Source of the DNA: Podarcis raffonei
Lineage: Eukaryota; Chordata; Lepidosauria; Squamata; Lacertidae
DNA length: 64,000 bases
Assembly (NCBI RefSeq): GCF_027172205.1
Contig: NC_070602.1
Coordinates: 133,731,049 to 133,795,048, forward strand
Reading direction: 5' to 3'
Notes under the pieces: model-generated
What the model was told of the DNA's origin: nothing
What the model saw: only the letters and a program-made list of their open reading frames with translations
Databases searched by the model: none
Translations under genes and position numbers: made by a program
In this document: positions 35,044-46,056 of the stretch, piece by piece
Layout: every line of letters starts with the position of its first letter
Numbering within the stretch: position 1 is the first letter of the stretch

Positions 35044-38000
35044 CTGCAGCAGAGAAGAGAGAGAAGCAATATAATTTGTTGCACAGACTGTTTTTGATTT
35101 TTATATTTCGGAAAACGGCACCCCCAGCAAGACAGTCAAGGTTTCAGGCCACAGACAGCACAGGATTCCCATGATCTGTATTTCGACTCCCTCTCTCATA
35201 AAAGGGCACTCGGCATCAAACAGAATACTAACGTGTTAATCTTGGGCAGCACATAGCAAACTTCTTTTGTCCGTCTTCTTGGCCGTATTGGAGGTGATTC
35301 CAGAGGTACAGAATTGGTTGAATCTTGCAGGACCTTGTGCTCTGTGAAGAGTCAGGAATTGATCACTGCTTAAGCTACACTGAGACTCCCTGTTAAACCT
35401 ATTAAAAATAAATAAACTCAGAGTAAAGGTAAAGGACCCCTGACCGTTAAGTTCAGTCGCAGACGACTCTGGGGTTGCGGCGCATATCTCACTTTACAGG
35501 CCGAGGGAGCCGGCGTTTGTCTGCAGACAGTTTTTCCAGGTCATGTGGCCAGCATGACTAAGCTGCTTCTGGTGTAACGGAATACTTTACCTTCCCACCG
35601 GAGCGGTACCTATTTATCTACTTTCAATTTGACGTGCTTTCAAACTGCGAGGTTGGCAGGAGCAGGAACAGAGCAACGGGAGCTCACCCCGTCACAGGAA
35701 TTCGAACCGCTGACCTTCTGATCGGCAAGCCCAAGAGGCTCAGTGGTTTAGACTACAGCGCCACCTGCGTATCTAAACTCTGAATATCCAGAGTCAATTG
35801 AGAATTCAATGTTAGACCTGATTGGCTACCAAATTGGGTTTTATTTCAAAAGCAGTAGTTTAAATTCCACATTGTTTCCAACAGCAAGTGGTTACTAATG
35901 TTCTCCTGTTCCCAAAGGTGCAGGTTTATTTCCCAGACAAGGTATCATTCAGAGATTCACACATGCAGCACACATGCAACTTGTGCAAAACATCTCTGGA
36001 TTTCAGGGCACCTCTTTAACATAAATATTACTTCCTATACTTCTCTTCTTCCACTAAAGCAGAAGCACAGCAGCAAAGGAAGTTCCTTTGTGGACATGCC
36101 CTTAATACCTAATAATAATAATTCACACAAGGTTAAGAAGCAGGAGATAAAACCAGCATACTATCCTTTGCTCGCATCTTTGATTCTTGGCTTTGGGCAA
36201 TTTATGGATATTGTAAGGGAGCACAAAGCAGCTATTGTGTTTCTTAGCTCGACTCCCATCCCCCTCCAATCACGGTGAAAAAAACAAAAAACCATCTGTT
36301 TCTTCACTTTTTGCATTGGCAAATGTCTAGCACATGTATGGGGCAAACTTCCATCCGACCATAGGCCTTTTGCTTTCCTGAGCTTTCTCACAGTGAGCTG
36401 CCACTATACTGCAGTCTAGCTTTCATTTTAGGTGCAGAGCAATAAAAGCTCTGGGCTGGTTGGGAGAGAAAACCAGATCTGCAGGTTAGCTCAAATCAGG
36501 CAAACCCAATAGGAGTGCACAGATTTGCACACAGAAAGAGATAAATGCCGAGATTTAGATGGAGGGCTTCATGCCCCCCCCACAGCAATTCACCTATTGA
36601 ACATCAACAGCCCCTTTTCATCACTCACCTTTTCCTTGTGCTGTGTTTTGCAAGGTTTCAGGAATTGCATGTGCTGTCTTTTTCTCACATCTGCCAGAAG
36701 CCACTTGCTTTGAATTGTTTTTTAAGGCTGTTGAGACTTTGGGCAGAGACGAGTTTCTTTCTGGGCTTACTTGATCTTGAAGTGCATAATGTGACTGAAC
36801 AGAACTACAAGAACAAGGTAAGGTGGTCTTCGAAAGACCAACTGTAGAAGACTCAGGAGTTTTGGGATATACTGCCACAGAATCAGCCAGAGGTGAAGCC
36901 TTAGGAAGATCCTTATGGAAAGAATCTTGCTGAGTCCTGGAACCTGAACCTATAAATGCAGACTGCACATTCCCTAGAGAGAAAACAGGGGTTGCATCTG
37001 CTTGACTTGCCGATTGAGAAGTGAAACTCAAATTCTTCCTCTTCCTTTTATTGGCTCTTTGAGCACTCAGACCCGTGTCTGTTTCCCCATGTTCTTTCCC
37101 TGAATTATCCTTGCCCGCTTTAACTGTTTCGTGTTTGTGCCCTTCTTTAGCCTTGGTTTCTTGTGGCTGCACATCAACATTGAAGCTCTGTAGCTCCATC
37201 TCACTGATCTCCTGTTGTAAACAAATTTCCTGGGTCGTCGTCTTGGGTTTTTTATGCTTCACATTCAGATCCAGTGTTGCTTCTTCACCAGGAATCTGCT
37301 TTTGGAAACCAACCAACTGTTTTGTACCAAGAGCATGCAGTGGTGCCTTGTTGCTTAACAAACTAAACTCCGGACTTCGGAACACAATTCCTCGATCCTC
37401 TAAGTTTTCCGAGGGTGCATTTCCTTCATGTGCAAGGGGAGCAGAACTGTTCTGATAATCTAAAGGACCTAGCTCTAACACAGAGGTCCTTCTACAAGTC
37501 CTGGTTTTATCAGAACACTGGGAAGTATGTTTCACATTGCTTAATGAAATAGTATCTGGATTTTGGAACTGACTTTCTAAATTCTTCATTTTTTCCAAGA
37601 ATGTTCTTTTTTTTGTTTCCTGAGTCAAATCATTGCAGTCATCTACATTGCTTAGAGAAGTCTGGTCCACTACATAGGTCCTTCTGCAATCCCTGGTTTT
37701 ATCAGAACACTGGGAAGTATGTTTCACATTGCTTAATGAGACAGTATCTGGATTTTGGAACTGACTTTCTGAATTCTTCATTTTTTCCAAGAATGTTCTT
37801 TTTTTTGTTTCCTGAGTCAAAGCGTTGCAGTCATCTACATTGCTTAGAGAAGTCTGGTCCACTACATAGGTCCTTCTGCAATCCCTGGTTTTATCAGAAC
37901 ACTGGGAAGTATGTTTCACATTGCAGGCATGGCTCTTTTTATCTTGTAGTTTATTGCTTAATGAGATAGTATCTGGATTTTGGAACTGACTTTCTGAATT

Positions 38001-41000
38001 CTTCATTTTTTCCAAGAATGTTCTTTTTCCAATTTCCTGAGTCAAAGTGTTGCAGTCATCTACCTGCTTTGGAATAGTCTGGTGCACTACATATGTCAAT
38101 CTGCAACCTCTGCCTTTATCACGGTGCTGGGTACTATCTGCCTCCTTCTGACCGCAGCGGTCCAGAGAATCGACTTGACTTGACTCTTCAGTGTGACGTG
38201 CAGGCTCCGGAATTGTCATCGCGCTACTGTTCGATTCAGAGGTTTTGTATGGTACTACCACAAAAGTATTCCTTATTCCACTGTTATAATTAACCAAATG
38301 TCCTTTCGACTGCCTGACAGCAGAAGACCTCCTGTGCACATTCCCCATACTCACTTTTTTTACAGCTGTGGTTTCATTGGCTTTGATCGTCTCATAGCTT
38401 TTATTATTGGTGTCTGGTGCCAAAAGCTCACCAACCTGACCGACTTCAAAATACTCTTTAACAACCTGCTCCGATTCCTTTGTCCACTGAAGCATCTCTG
38501 AGGACTTCTTTTGAGAATCACCTCCAGTTGCAGCTGATGAGCTTGTTCTGCGTTTCCTCCTCTGAGTCACGTGACCACCTGATAACAACACGCTACCACT
38601 GAGTGGTCTCGTAGTCACCTCACAGTGCTGCAGAGGTGAACTGTTACTCAGGACGGACAGCAAGCCGCTCCTGGGACATTGTTGTCTTCTCAAAAGGTTT
38701 CCTACAATGACAAATAGCTGAATTTAGTAGGTGAACACATACTTGCTTTTTTAAAAAAAGAATCCATGAACATTCCATTAAGCTTGTGCGGTAAGAAAGC
38801 AAGAAAAGTAGTTCTCAGTCTAACCAAAGGTCCATCTCACTTCCAACAGAGACCAGGCAGATGCTTCCAGGAAGCCCCAAAATAGAGCTTTAAAGCCACA
38901 ACCCTCCCCCCCTTCACATTGTGTGCCATGCCCCACAATTAATATTCAGACATTATGCTAAACAGTGGCAATGTTTAGTATGCAAATGAGCCTAGCCGCT
39001 TCCTGGACTCATGCATTTTTCATTTCCCTCGCACAACCAAGGAGTTCAGAAGAATTTGTTTCCATTTTCAGTTAATTGTGGCGTCCCATGTTGTCTGAAC
39101 CGGAAATTGTAGTTAGAAGAAGAGGAGTTTGGATTTGATATCCCGCTTTATTACTACCCGAAGGTGTCTCAAAGCGGCTAACATTCTCCTTTTCCCTCCT
39201 CCCCCAGAACAAACACTCTGTGAGGTGAGAGGGGCTGAGAGACTTCAGAGAAGTGTGACTAACCCAAGGTCACCCAGCAGCTGCATGTGGAGGAGCGGGG
39301 AAGCGAACCCGGTTCACCAGATTACGAGTCTATCGCTCCTAACCACTACACCACACTGGCTCCAGTTAGTGGTGAATCTAGTTAGCTTCAACAAGCCAGC
39401 TTTCTAACCCACATAAGCGTGCATAAAATTGTTTCTAAGTGTGTGTGTGTGTGTGTTGACATCTATGCCCATTCTGTAATTACAAAAGCTTTTTGGTGGC
39501 AACCATCAAATGGCACTTAAATTGGGCACAAAGTCTTTGCTGTTCTTTAAAGCACACATTAAACAGCAAGGCATTCTTTTACAGTGGTGCCTCGCAAGAC
39601 GAAATTAATTCGTTCCGCGAGTCTTTTCATCTTGCGCGGTTTTTCGTCTTGCGAAGCACGGTCCGTCGCAACTGCACCTCTTCAAGCGGCTTTAAGAAAA
39701 AAGGAAACAAACTCGCAAGACGTTTTCGTCTTGCTAAGCAAGCCCATAGAGAAAATCGTCTTGCGAAGCAGCTCAAAAAACGAAAAACTCTTTCGTCTTG
39801 CAAGTTTTCCGTCTTCCGAGGCATTCGTCTTGCGAGGTACCACTGTATACAATTCTAGACCTAACTCTAAAAGCCCACTGCAAGCAATCTGATCAAACCT
39901 CAGGCAAAACAAGCTGTGGCTCCCACTGCATGAAGGGGGAGTGAGAAGAAGGAAGGTGGCAGCAGAAAAAGGGGGAAGCAGCCCTGCCTACTTTCCACTC
40001 TGTCCCCACTCAGCTCTTCTGCCAGCTGACATGCAATTCCCTCATGGGAACACAGCCCTCATCAGAAAAAAAAAATTGCCTGCTTAGGAAAAATGGTATT
40101 TGGTACTGAAGACAGGCAAAGCTATGCCTTTTAATGTTGCCTACATTGAGTGTAACACTCACAGTCTGATGCAATAGGTGGAGTTCCATCTTGGCCAAAT
40201 CTGCTTGCCATTCCTTATCCACAGCCCACAACTGACTTTAACTTAAGGACCACCACTTGGGACTAAACAAACCCTAAAGACAAGGTTATAGAGATTTGGC
40301 TCTTATTTCTTCCCCCAAATGCTCACAGGATTGTAAGAGAATAATTAAGCATGATGCACACTGAACCTATTGCCCAGTACTGAAAAGGAACGGAATTGTG
40401 CATTCCTGACTGGTATACTGCCAACACCCAACGGCACAGTAAATAAATACATAAGTAAGACGCAGATTCCCATCTTGCACTGCAAAGTACAGAATACAGG
40501 CAGTTCCAGTGTCAGGTTGAGCCAGAAGTAACTGGAAATAGTCCTCAAATGATTCTGTACCACATCTGCAGTTAGAAGGAAGAGACAACCTCAGCACCAC
40601 ATAAGCTCAGGCAATGAATAAAATGTGCAGCCTGATCTTATACATGGTTATTCAGAAGTAAATCCCACTGAGTAGGCTTACTCCCAAGACCACAGGTGTG
40701 GCCGTCCCAAGCATATGGCTTTCCAGTTAACATGTGTCTCTCGCTCATACAGAGGGTGCTATGTTTAATTTATGGAAGTATTTCTATACCACCCACTCAC
40801 ATAATATATCAAGGAGGTGCACAAAATAAAAATCATAAAACAATATAGAATCATCACAAGAATGAGTGGCTCACCTAAAAAGAAATTCAACAAATAGATT
40901 TCTCAGCATATAAAAAGGTTTTCAAGAGATGTTTGAAGGTTGTTGGGGTTGCCTGCCAGATATCTGCCGCATACAGCCAAAATAGAAGTTATTATATGAT

Positions 41001-42864
41001 AAAAGCTCTGTTATACCACCAAAAGGCGTGTCCCGATCAGGTGCCAATGCAGTGCCTTCCTCTTCATCCTGAGGTCTGCTCAGCTGGATTGCTATTTGCA
41101 AGTGGCTGTTCATATATTGGTGCAGTTCATGAATAGATTTGTTCTGCATACAAACAAAAAGGTTAACATTTTAAAACCTATCAAGTTTAAATAAAAAACA
41201 AGCAAACCAGGCCTAATAAGCATTGGAAAGCTTAGGTTAAAGACTCTTTACAGTATTTTCAAAGAAACAATTAGAATAATGTTCTTGTTTTCATTATGCA
41301 TTCTGTGTTTTCATTTTGAATTTTAATGCTGTGAACTGCCCTGAGATCTTTGGAAGAGGGGCAGTATACAAATTAACATAAATAACATTCCTAATAATTT
41401 CCCTATGGGTTTTTTATAGTTTTAAATACGATTTTATCGCTGTGTTGTAAAGTATGTTAACCTATTAATTAATCCATGAATCTTAATCCATAAATTAGTA
41501 ACAAGAGCTTCCAAAATTTAACAAAATTTGTTTCTCTACAGTTGCCTCTCTTGTTTCTTATGACTTTGGTTCTCATGGACCTTATCAAGAATTTGTAGGA
41601 TATGCCATGTCAATGTGTGTATTCCCTTGACCAAGGTTCCCTAATCCAGCCTTCTGTGACTCAAGACACCCAATTCCTCGTTACACCCTTCCCAAATGCT
41701 AATGGGTGGGTGTCCATGTGTGCGCGCATGCCAAACTGGGTCTTTGACCCGGGTAAAATAAAGCCTAGTTTCACCCCTGGTTTAAGCACCATTGAAGAAA
41801 AGGTTCCAGTTACCACAGAGACAAATAACATGGCTGCAAATACTGTACCACAGAGAAGAGCTTTCGGCGCAGTGAAGCATTTTCAAAGTGACACGACTCC
41901 ACTTCTTTTTGCAGTAGCATCTTTTCAGCAGTTAGTCTTTGACTGGCTCCCTTTGCACCATTGAGAGCTAAAGCCAATGCTTTGTTGTTCTGTTTTAGGG
42001 AGAACTTAATTATAGAGGAGTTATCTGTATTTTTCAAAAGAGGGAGAGAGAGGAAAACGGGTGGGTTTTGTTAGCTTTACTGGCCAACCCTTTCCAAAAT
42101 TTTGCCTTATCAAGACAAGAACAACAGAAGTCGGCAGCCAAAATTCGTAGGTTAGCTCCAATCAACATAGGAAACCTGTGTACCCCACCACAGCTGTATA
42201 TTATGAAGCAAATTCTTACTGGTCTCCCCCTGGGCAATCAGCAGTGGCTTGGCAAGGTTGAACAAATGCAGTTTCAATCACTATGATTATGCTGCTGTTT
42301 AGAGTCATAAGACCTGTGCCATAAATCATACATCTTTTTCAAAGAACACAAAAATGCCAAAGAACTGTCAAATGCCACTTCACTGGGACTGAAAACACAG
42401 CTAAGGCCAGTGGTGATACTTATAAATCACTTCCTGTGCCATTTTTCTTGAGTGGTCAAATCTTCCCCAATCCTGCTAACACCAGGGTTATCATCTTCTC
42501 TCCTCCATTTACAGAAACCTAGTGTTTCTCCACATTGCAGGGATATGCACCAGCATCAAGGCTGGCGTTCCCTGAACCAGACTCATGCAAATACAGTACA
42601 CCGCACTCCATCTGTATAACCAACTCAAGCTGCACCATCTGTGGTTTTGCTGTGCGGAACAGGTGGGGGGAAATAGGTCCTAAAAGGCTTTTGTTCTGAT
42701 AATGCCCTATATTGGCTGTGCTTGCAGTTGAAGATTAAACCTTTCCAGCATGTAAGCTCAGCTCTGTGATGGGGAAATCGCCCCATAGCCCAGCCATGTG
42801 ATTGATTTAAACCACTCGCCTCAGCCCATTGCTGACAGGGATGAGTGTGTGCCTGTGTGTGTGT

Positions 42865-42895
<31 letters not shown>

Positions 42896-43332
42896 CGCCA
42901 ACCTGTTGGAGGTTTTTTCAGCAGGAGTTGGATTGCCATCTACCATGGATGCTTTAGCTGAGATTCCCGCATTGCAGGGGGTTGGACTAGATGACTCTCT
43001 ACAATTCTATGATTTTGTGTGTAAGTGCAGTATGTATGCATGAGTTTGATGACCACTTTAGTCACATTCACTTAGGCTGTAAAAGGTCAGCAACTCTTGT
43101 CTTTTAACTCACCCCAATAGAATAGTCAAGGTCTCCAGTGAAGCGCCAGAGCTCAAGCATAACAAATTATTTTTAAATACTGCCACTTACTTATTGTTTT
43201 GGTTTTGATCTTTGATGCAAGAGAAGCATTCAGCTTTGCCGTCTTCAATGCACCATTTTTCTTTTCCTTCATCCGTTCCCTGACTTCACTTGTGAAGGAA
43301 ATGGATGTTTCTTCAAGTGCCTGAAGTGACAT
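34932..43332 (-). CDS. SGO2: Shugoshin 2-like protein (SGO2), complete spliced CDS
   Basis: Shugoshins protect centromeric cohesin by recruiting PP2A-B56. Coding exons on minus are 43332-43191, 42024-41849, 41143-41020 (or 41017), 38701-36629, 35341-35233 and 35043-34932; phases all match. They give about 911 residues; human SGO2 is near 1265. Exons 1-2 match human SGO2 closely: [15 protein letters not shown], then [19 protein letters not shown] and [18 protein letters not shown]. This is the N-terminal coiled coil that binds PP2A. The last two exons carry the basic shugoshin motif ([12 protein letters not shown], then [13 protein letters not shown]), which binds Bub1-phosphorylated H2A in the family. 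The large exon is poorly conserved and has a 64-residue tandem repeat. It is convergent with IDH1. Assignment as SGO2 rather than SGO1 rests on the N-terminus. Confidence 0.9.
35233..35341 (-). CDS. SGO2: SGO2 penultimate coding exon (SGO motif, first half)
   Basis: The exon follows CTCTTCACAG and encodes [17 protein letters not shown] and [18 protein letters not shown]. The basic run plus CYV corresponds to the human RRRRCTPFYF block. It ends before GTTAGT, two bases into a Thr codon. Confidence 0.85.
35425..35770 (-). mobile_element. Sauria SINE copy 5
   Basis: It is reversed relative to plus and sense with respect to SGO2. It is flanked by the imperfect duplication TAAACTCAGAG / TAAACTCTGA. 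It is slightly shortened inside, near 35570. Confidence 0.9.
36629..38701 (-). CDS. SGO2: SGO2 large central exon
   Basis: The exon is 2073 bp, open throughout. Acceptor is CATTGTAG and donor is GTGAGT at 36628-36623. The protein is Ser/Thr/Lys-rich with no known domain. Residues of about 342-545 hold three copies of a unit with RRTYVVDQT and [13 protein letters not shown], plus a fourth partial copy. Human SGO2 has the same large central exon with little sequence identity, as expected for a fast-evolving centromere protein. Confidence 0.88.
37497..38110 (-). repeat. SGO2: 192-bp coding tandem repeat in SGO2
   Basis: The marker CTGGTTTTAT (plus strand) occurs at 37501, 37693 and 37885, exactly 192 bp (64 codons) apart. 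The two left units are almost identical; the rightmost is more diverged and carries an extra 27-30 bp. The reading frame is preserved throughout. Confidence 0.93.
39113..39364 (-). mobile_element. tRNA-derived CORE/MIR-like SINE, copy B
   Basis: Same family as 23507-23760. On minus the head reads GTGGTGTAGTGGTTAGGAGC, then GAACCGGGTTCGCTTCCCC; the body has GGGTGACCTTGGGTTAGTCA; the tail ends AAATCCAAACTCCTCTTCTT. Confidence 0.82.
39582..39845. mobile_element. TA-duplicating MITE (CAGTGGTGCCTCGCAAGACG ends)
   Basis: The 264-bp palindromic element starts CAGTGGTGCCTCGCAAGACG and ends CGTCTTGCGAGGTACCACTG, with TA outside each end. The interior repeats CGTCTTGCGAAG. The open frames here come from this repeat. 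Confidence 0.88.
41020..41143 (-). CDS. SGO2: SGO2 coding exon 3
   Basis: The exon encodes [20 protein letters not shown], then [20 protein letters not shown] and FG. It continues the coiled coil as human NKKLIDIEALMNNNLITAIE does. The end is either before GTGGTA (41020) or three bases later before GTATAA (41017); both keep frame and differ by one Gly. Confidence 0.85.
41144..41848. other. SGO2 intron 2
   Basis: This holds a LINE 3' tail near 41310-41395 (GTGAACTGCCCTGAGATC) and otherwise unassigned sequence. Confidence 0.5.
41849..42024 (-). CDS. SGO2: SGO2 coding exon 2 (coiled coil)
   Basis: The exon encodes [20 protein letters not shown], then [20 protein letters not shown] and [10 protein letters not shown]. 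Its heptad-like pattern corresponds to the shugoshin coiled coil that dimerises and binds PP2A-B56. The acceptor is AAATACAG; the donor chosen is GTACAG after GTG, which keeps length with human. An alternative GTGGTA donor three bases earlier is possible. Confidence 0.9.
42025..43190. other. SGO2 intron 1 (between coding exons)
   Basis: It carries GA/GT simple repeats at 42855-42897 and a CR1 3' end at 42905-43020. Confidence 0.55.
42905..43020 (+). mobile_element. CR1 LINE 3' end
   Basis: The run GGATTGCCATCTACCATGGA, GATTCCCGCATTGCAGGGGG, TTGGACTAGATGACTC and ACAATTCTATGATTTTG is the conserved sauropsid CR1 3' terminus. It is a short 5'-truncated copy. Confidence 0.85.
43191..43332 (-). 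CDS. SGO2: SGO2 coding exon 1 (start codon)
   Basis: The ATG at 43332-43330 opens [20 protein letters not shown], then [16 protein letters not shown], which parallels the human SGO2 start region. The exon ends one base into an Asn codon before GTAAGT. Confidence 0.88.
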
Positions 43333-44784
43333 TTTTCAGGCAGTCCTGCCAGTTGTTCAGAAAAAGAAAAGTCTGCCATTATCATTCTTTATATTTGCAA
43401 AATACTCTACCATCATTATATTACTTTTATGTTGGCACTGACTTATACTCCAGGCCCCTTTGGAGTCTGAAGGGACTTCCTCTGCTCTACCACATGGTTG
43501 CATTGCATAGACCAGACTGAAGCATAGAGAAATCAAGCGATTTGTTCACGCATTTGCAAACCTCTGCCGAGACAGAATACTTGTGCAGCCCAGTGTATAT
43601 GCTTACTGTGAAACAAGTTACAATACAATACGATAATCTTTATTGTCATTGTTCCATACAGAACACCGAAATTGAAAAGAAAATAATCTACATAAGACTT
43701 TCAAAACCAACAAGTCTGCTATCTCAGCTATCCCAGCCTGGTTAGCCCCCTAAAAACTCTGATACCCCATTTTAAAAATACAATACACTCCTATAGAGAC
43801 TCCTTAAAAGGTAAAGGTGCCCCTAACCATTAGGTCCAGTCATGACCGACTCTGGGGTTGCGCGCTCATCTCACTCTATAGGCCGAGGGAGCCGGCGTTT
43901 GACCGCAGACAGCTTCCGAGTCATGTGGCCAGCATGACTAAGCCGCTTCTGGCGAACCAGAGCAGCACACGGAAACACCATTTACCTTCCTGCCGGAGCA
44001 GTACCTATTTATCTACTTGCACTTTGACGTGCTTCCGAACTGCTAGGTTGGCAGGAGCAGGGACCGAGCAACTGGAGCTCACCCCATCGCGGGGATTCGA
44101 ACCGCTGACCTTCAGATCGGCAAGCCCTAGGCTCTGTGGTTTAACCCACAGCGCCACCCGCATCCTCCAGAGACTCCTTACACTGCGTTAAAAACCAAAA
44201 TCGCATTTGGATAGAAACTGTTTCTCAGGCGGCTAGTCCTATAACCCTGTACCTTCTTCCAGAAGGCCGAAGCTAAAGGGATCATTTCTGGCGTGCGAAC
44301 TATCCTGCGCTATCTCTGCAGCTTTCTTATGGCACCTGGAAGCATAGATTTGATCCAAGGTGGGAAGAGTGCACCCAATTATTCTCTCCGCAGTCTTTAC
44401 AACCCTGGACAGCATTGTTTTTTCCCGTGACCGTGCAGCCCCCAAACCACATATCTTTATGTGACAGGTAAAAACGTTTCCCTTCAACCAGGCATTCGGC
44501 TTTTGAAATGTGTTTGTGCGAGGGGGGTTACTGGCTTGTTTCTGTTTTATGTGTTTTGTATCCTCATCCTGTATTTTTCTGTCGTGAACTGCCCTTCGGG
44601 GTCTTCGGGTGAAGGCTGCCCCATACGTTTAATAAATAATAAGTGCATTTTTAAGCAGAATTAAGCAAAAGAAACGTGGCTGAGGAAGCAAAGGACTTAA
44701 GGCTAAGGTGGCGGTGTTGTACATGCAGATATATACACACACCCCCGCCCCCGAATCATAACCATTAAATTACAAGGAAAACAT
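43333..44784. other. SGO2 5' intron
   Basis: Between the 5'UTR exon and the first coding exon. It holds Sauria SINE copy 6 and, on plus near 44465-44640, a LINE 3' end (GTCGTGAACTGCCCTTCGGG, then AATAAATAATA). No exon was confirmed, although a further 5'UTR exon is possible. Confidence 0.5.
43807..44165 (-). mobile_element. Sauria SINE copy 6
   Basis: This is a full-length reversed copy with duplication AGAGACTCCTTA at both ends. It lies in the 5' intron of SGO2, in sense. It retains the TTTGACCGCAGACAGC segment also seen in copies 1 and 5. Confidence 0.94.
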
Positions 44785-44790
44785 ACTTAC

Positions 44791-45130
44791 CACTTTCATT
44801 CAAAAAATGAAATACCCCTCCCTCAGGCAACCCAGTTCAATCCTCCAAGCGGCCTCTCAGCCTCCTCCGAAAAGCGAGACTGTAGTTAGAACTTCATTTT
44901 GAAAGAAAACAACAGCAGCAACAAAGATGCGCTAGGGTTCCCGAACCCCTTAGTGCCCTGGATGAAGAAAGCCCGCCCTCGCTCTTTCTCTCGCCTGTCC
45001 TTTCTTCTAATTCCTCTGCAACATCCTGCGCGCAGCGCTATAAGCAAAAACCGCGTTTGGGTTTGGACTTTATCATGTGATCCGCTCCGAGCGACGGGAT
45101 TGGCCCTTCCGTCAGCCGCTGCGCTGACTC
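44791..45130 (-). promoter_or_regulatory. SGO2: SGO2 promoter and 5'UTR exon 1
   Basis: On minus a GTAAGT donor (44790-44785) closes a GC-moderate exon. Upstream lies a CpG-rich segment with a CCAAT box (ATTGG on plus at 45099-45103). A TTTGAA at 44898-44903 could be a CHR-type cell-cycle element, which is speculative. The first ATG of the protein is in the next exon. The start site is not fixed by eye. Confidence 0.6.
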
Positions 45131-45230
45131 CGCCCCCTTCACCTTCCACGAACTACAGCGCCCAGAATTCCTTGAGGGGCTGAGGCGTTTCCTGTCCTAA
45201 ATTTCAAAAGGAACAAAATAAATAAAAACG

Positions 45231-45259
45231 TGTTGTTGTTGTTGTTGTTGTTGTTGTTT
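45231..45259. repeat. (GTT)n microsatellite
   Basis: About nine GTT units between the two GC-rich segments. Confidence 0.92.
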
Positions 45260-45264
45260 GTGCG

Positions 45265-45470
45265 CTCTTAAGAGCCGCTCTGCGCGGCCGCTCTGTTCCT
45301 CCGGCAGCCCTTAGGCCGGCTTGCCTCCTCCCGCATGTGAGGGAAGGGCGAGGCCTAGCTCCCTCGAGGTGAGCGGGCTGCGTCGCCATGGAAACCCGCG
45401 CAGCTTCTGCCCAGAGATTAGGGCCGGCCTGCCAGTGAGGCGAGGCGAGGCGGCAGCATTCACAGGGGCA
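45265..45470. promoter_or_regulatory. Second CpG-rich segment, possible plus-strand promoter
   Basis: A GC/CpG-rich block beside the SGO2 promoter. On plus it contains CTCCCTCGAGGTGAGCGG, in which GTGAGC could be a donor closing a non-coding first exon for C2orf80. No acceptor or start site can be confirmed by eye. It could equally be the far end of one shared CpG island. Confidence 0.35.
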
Positions 45471-45592
45471 GCAGACCTCAAAGCAGACCTTTACTTTCTT
45501 CCCTTGTTCCTGATCTTCGCTCGCCCCTGGCGAGGACCAAGAGAATGCCATTTTGTGGTTTACCTCAGGTGCCAAAATGTCTTGGGGCAAAC

Positions 45593-45732
45593 CAGTGCTT
45601 TTTTTCTAAAAAAAATGTTTGGGGTGCTCTCATTTTCCTACTCATGTTGAAATACTGCCCCTCAATGAGGCCAAACTTAGATTCACAAAATGTTTAGGGA
45701 TACCCCTGCATCCCCCCAGAAAAAAAGCACTG
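45593..45732. mobile_element. hAT MITE (CAGTGCTTTTTTTCT ends)
   Basis: The 140-bp element starts CAGTGCTTTTTTTCT and ends AGAAAAAAAGCACTG, an exact inverted pair. The 8-bp flanks are GGGCAAAC and GGCCAAAC, one mismatch apart, a hAT-type duplication. Confidence 0.9.
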
Positions 45733-46056
45733 GGCCAAACCCAGCAGAGATGCTGGTGGCTTCAGGGCTGGGCAGATCGACAAAAGGTGTGCCAAGATCA
45801 ACAAAAGGTGTGCCAAGATCCCTGGCAGGAAAACGTGGGCTGCTCCCCCATGCGAATTGCCCCACGTTTACTTTGAATAGCACTGCGGACTTCTGCAGCA
45901 GCTCATGTTCTAAAGGTGCAATCCCATGCACGTTTGATCTAATCCCACTGTTGGATGGAGAGAGTGCCGCTTTAGTCAGTTTGTAGCAGCTGTCACATAT
46001 TTCAACAAGTTTTTGCACCTGCATTCACACACACAAAAATCGCAATTGGTCTTCAT

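Larger units (their letters stand above)
35044..36628. other. SGO2 3' introns
   Basis: Introns on both sides of exon 35233-35341. A Sauria SINE occupies 35425-35770. The remainder is unassigned; positions 36090-36400 carry open frames that resemble nothing known. Confidence 0.55.
38702..41016. other. SGO2 intron 3
   Basis: The intron contains a CORE-type SINE (39113-39364), a GT run (39440-39457), a Tigger-like MITE (39582-39845) and an AT-rich LINE 3' end on minus near 40770-40980. That LINE remnant directly abuts the downstream end of exon 3. Confidence 0.6.

Noticed and set aside
39493-39912. Open frames with Lys/Arg-rich protein in SGO2 intron 3
   Set aside because: They arise from CGTCTTGCGA repeats of a TA-flanked MITE.
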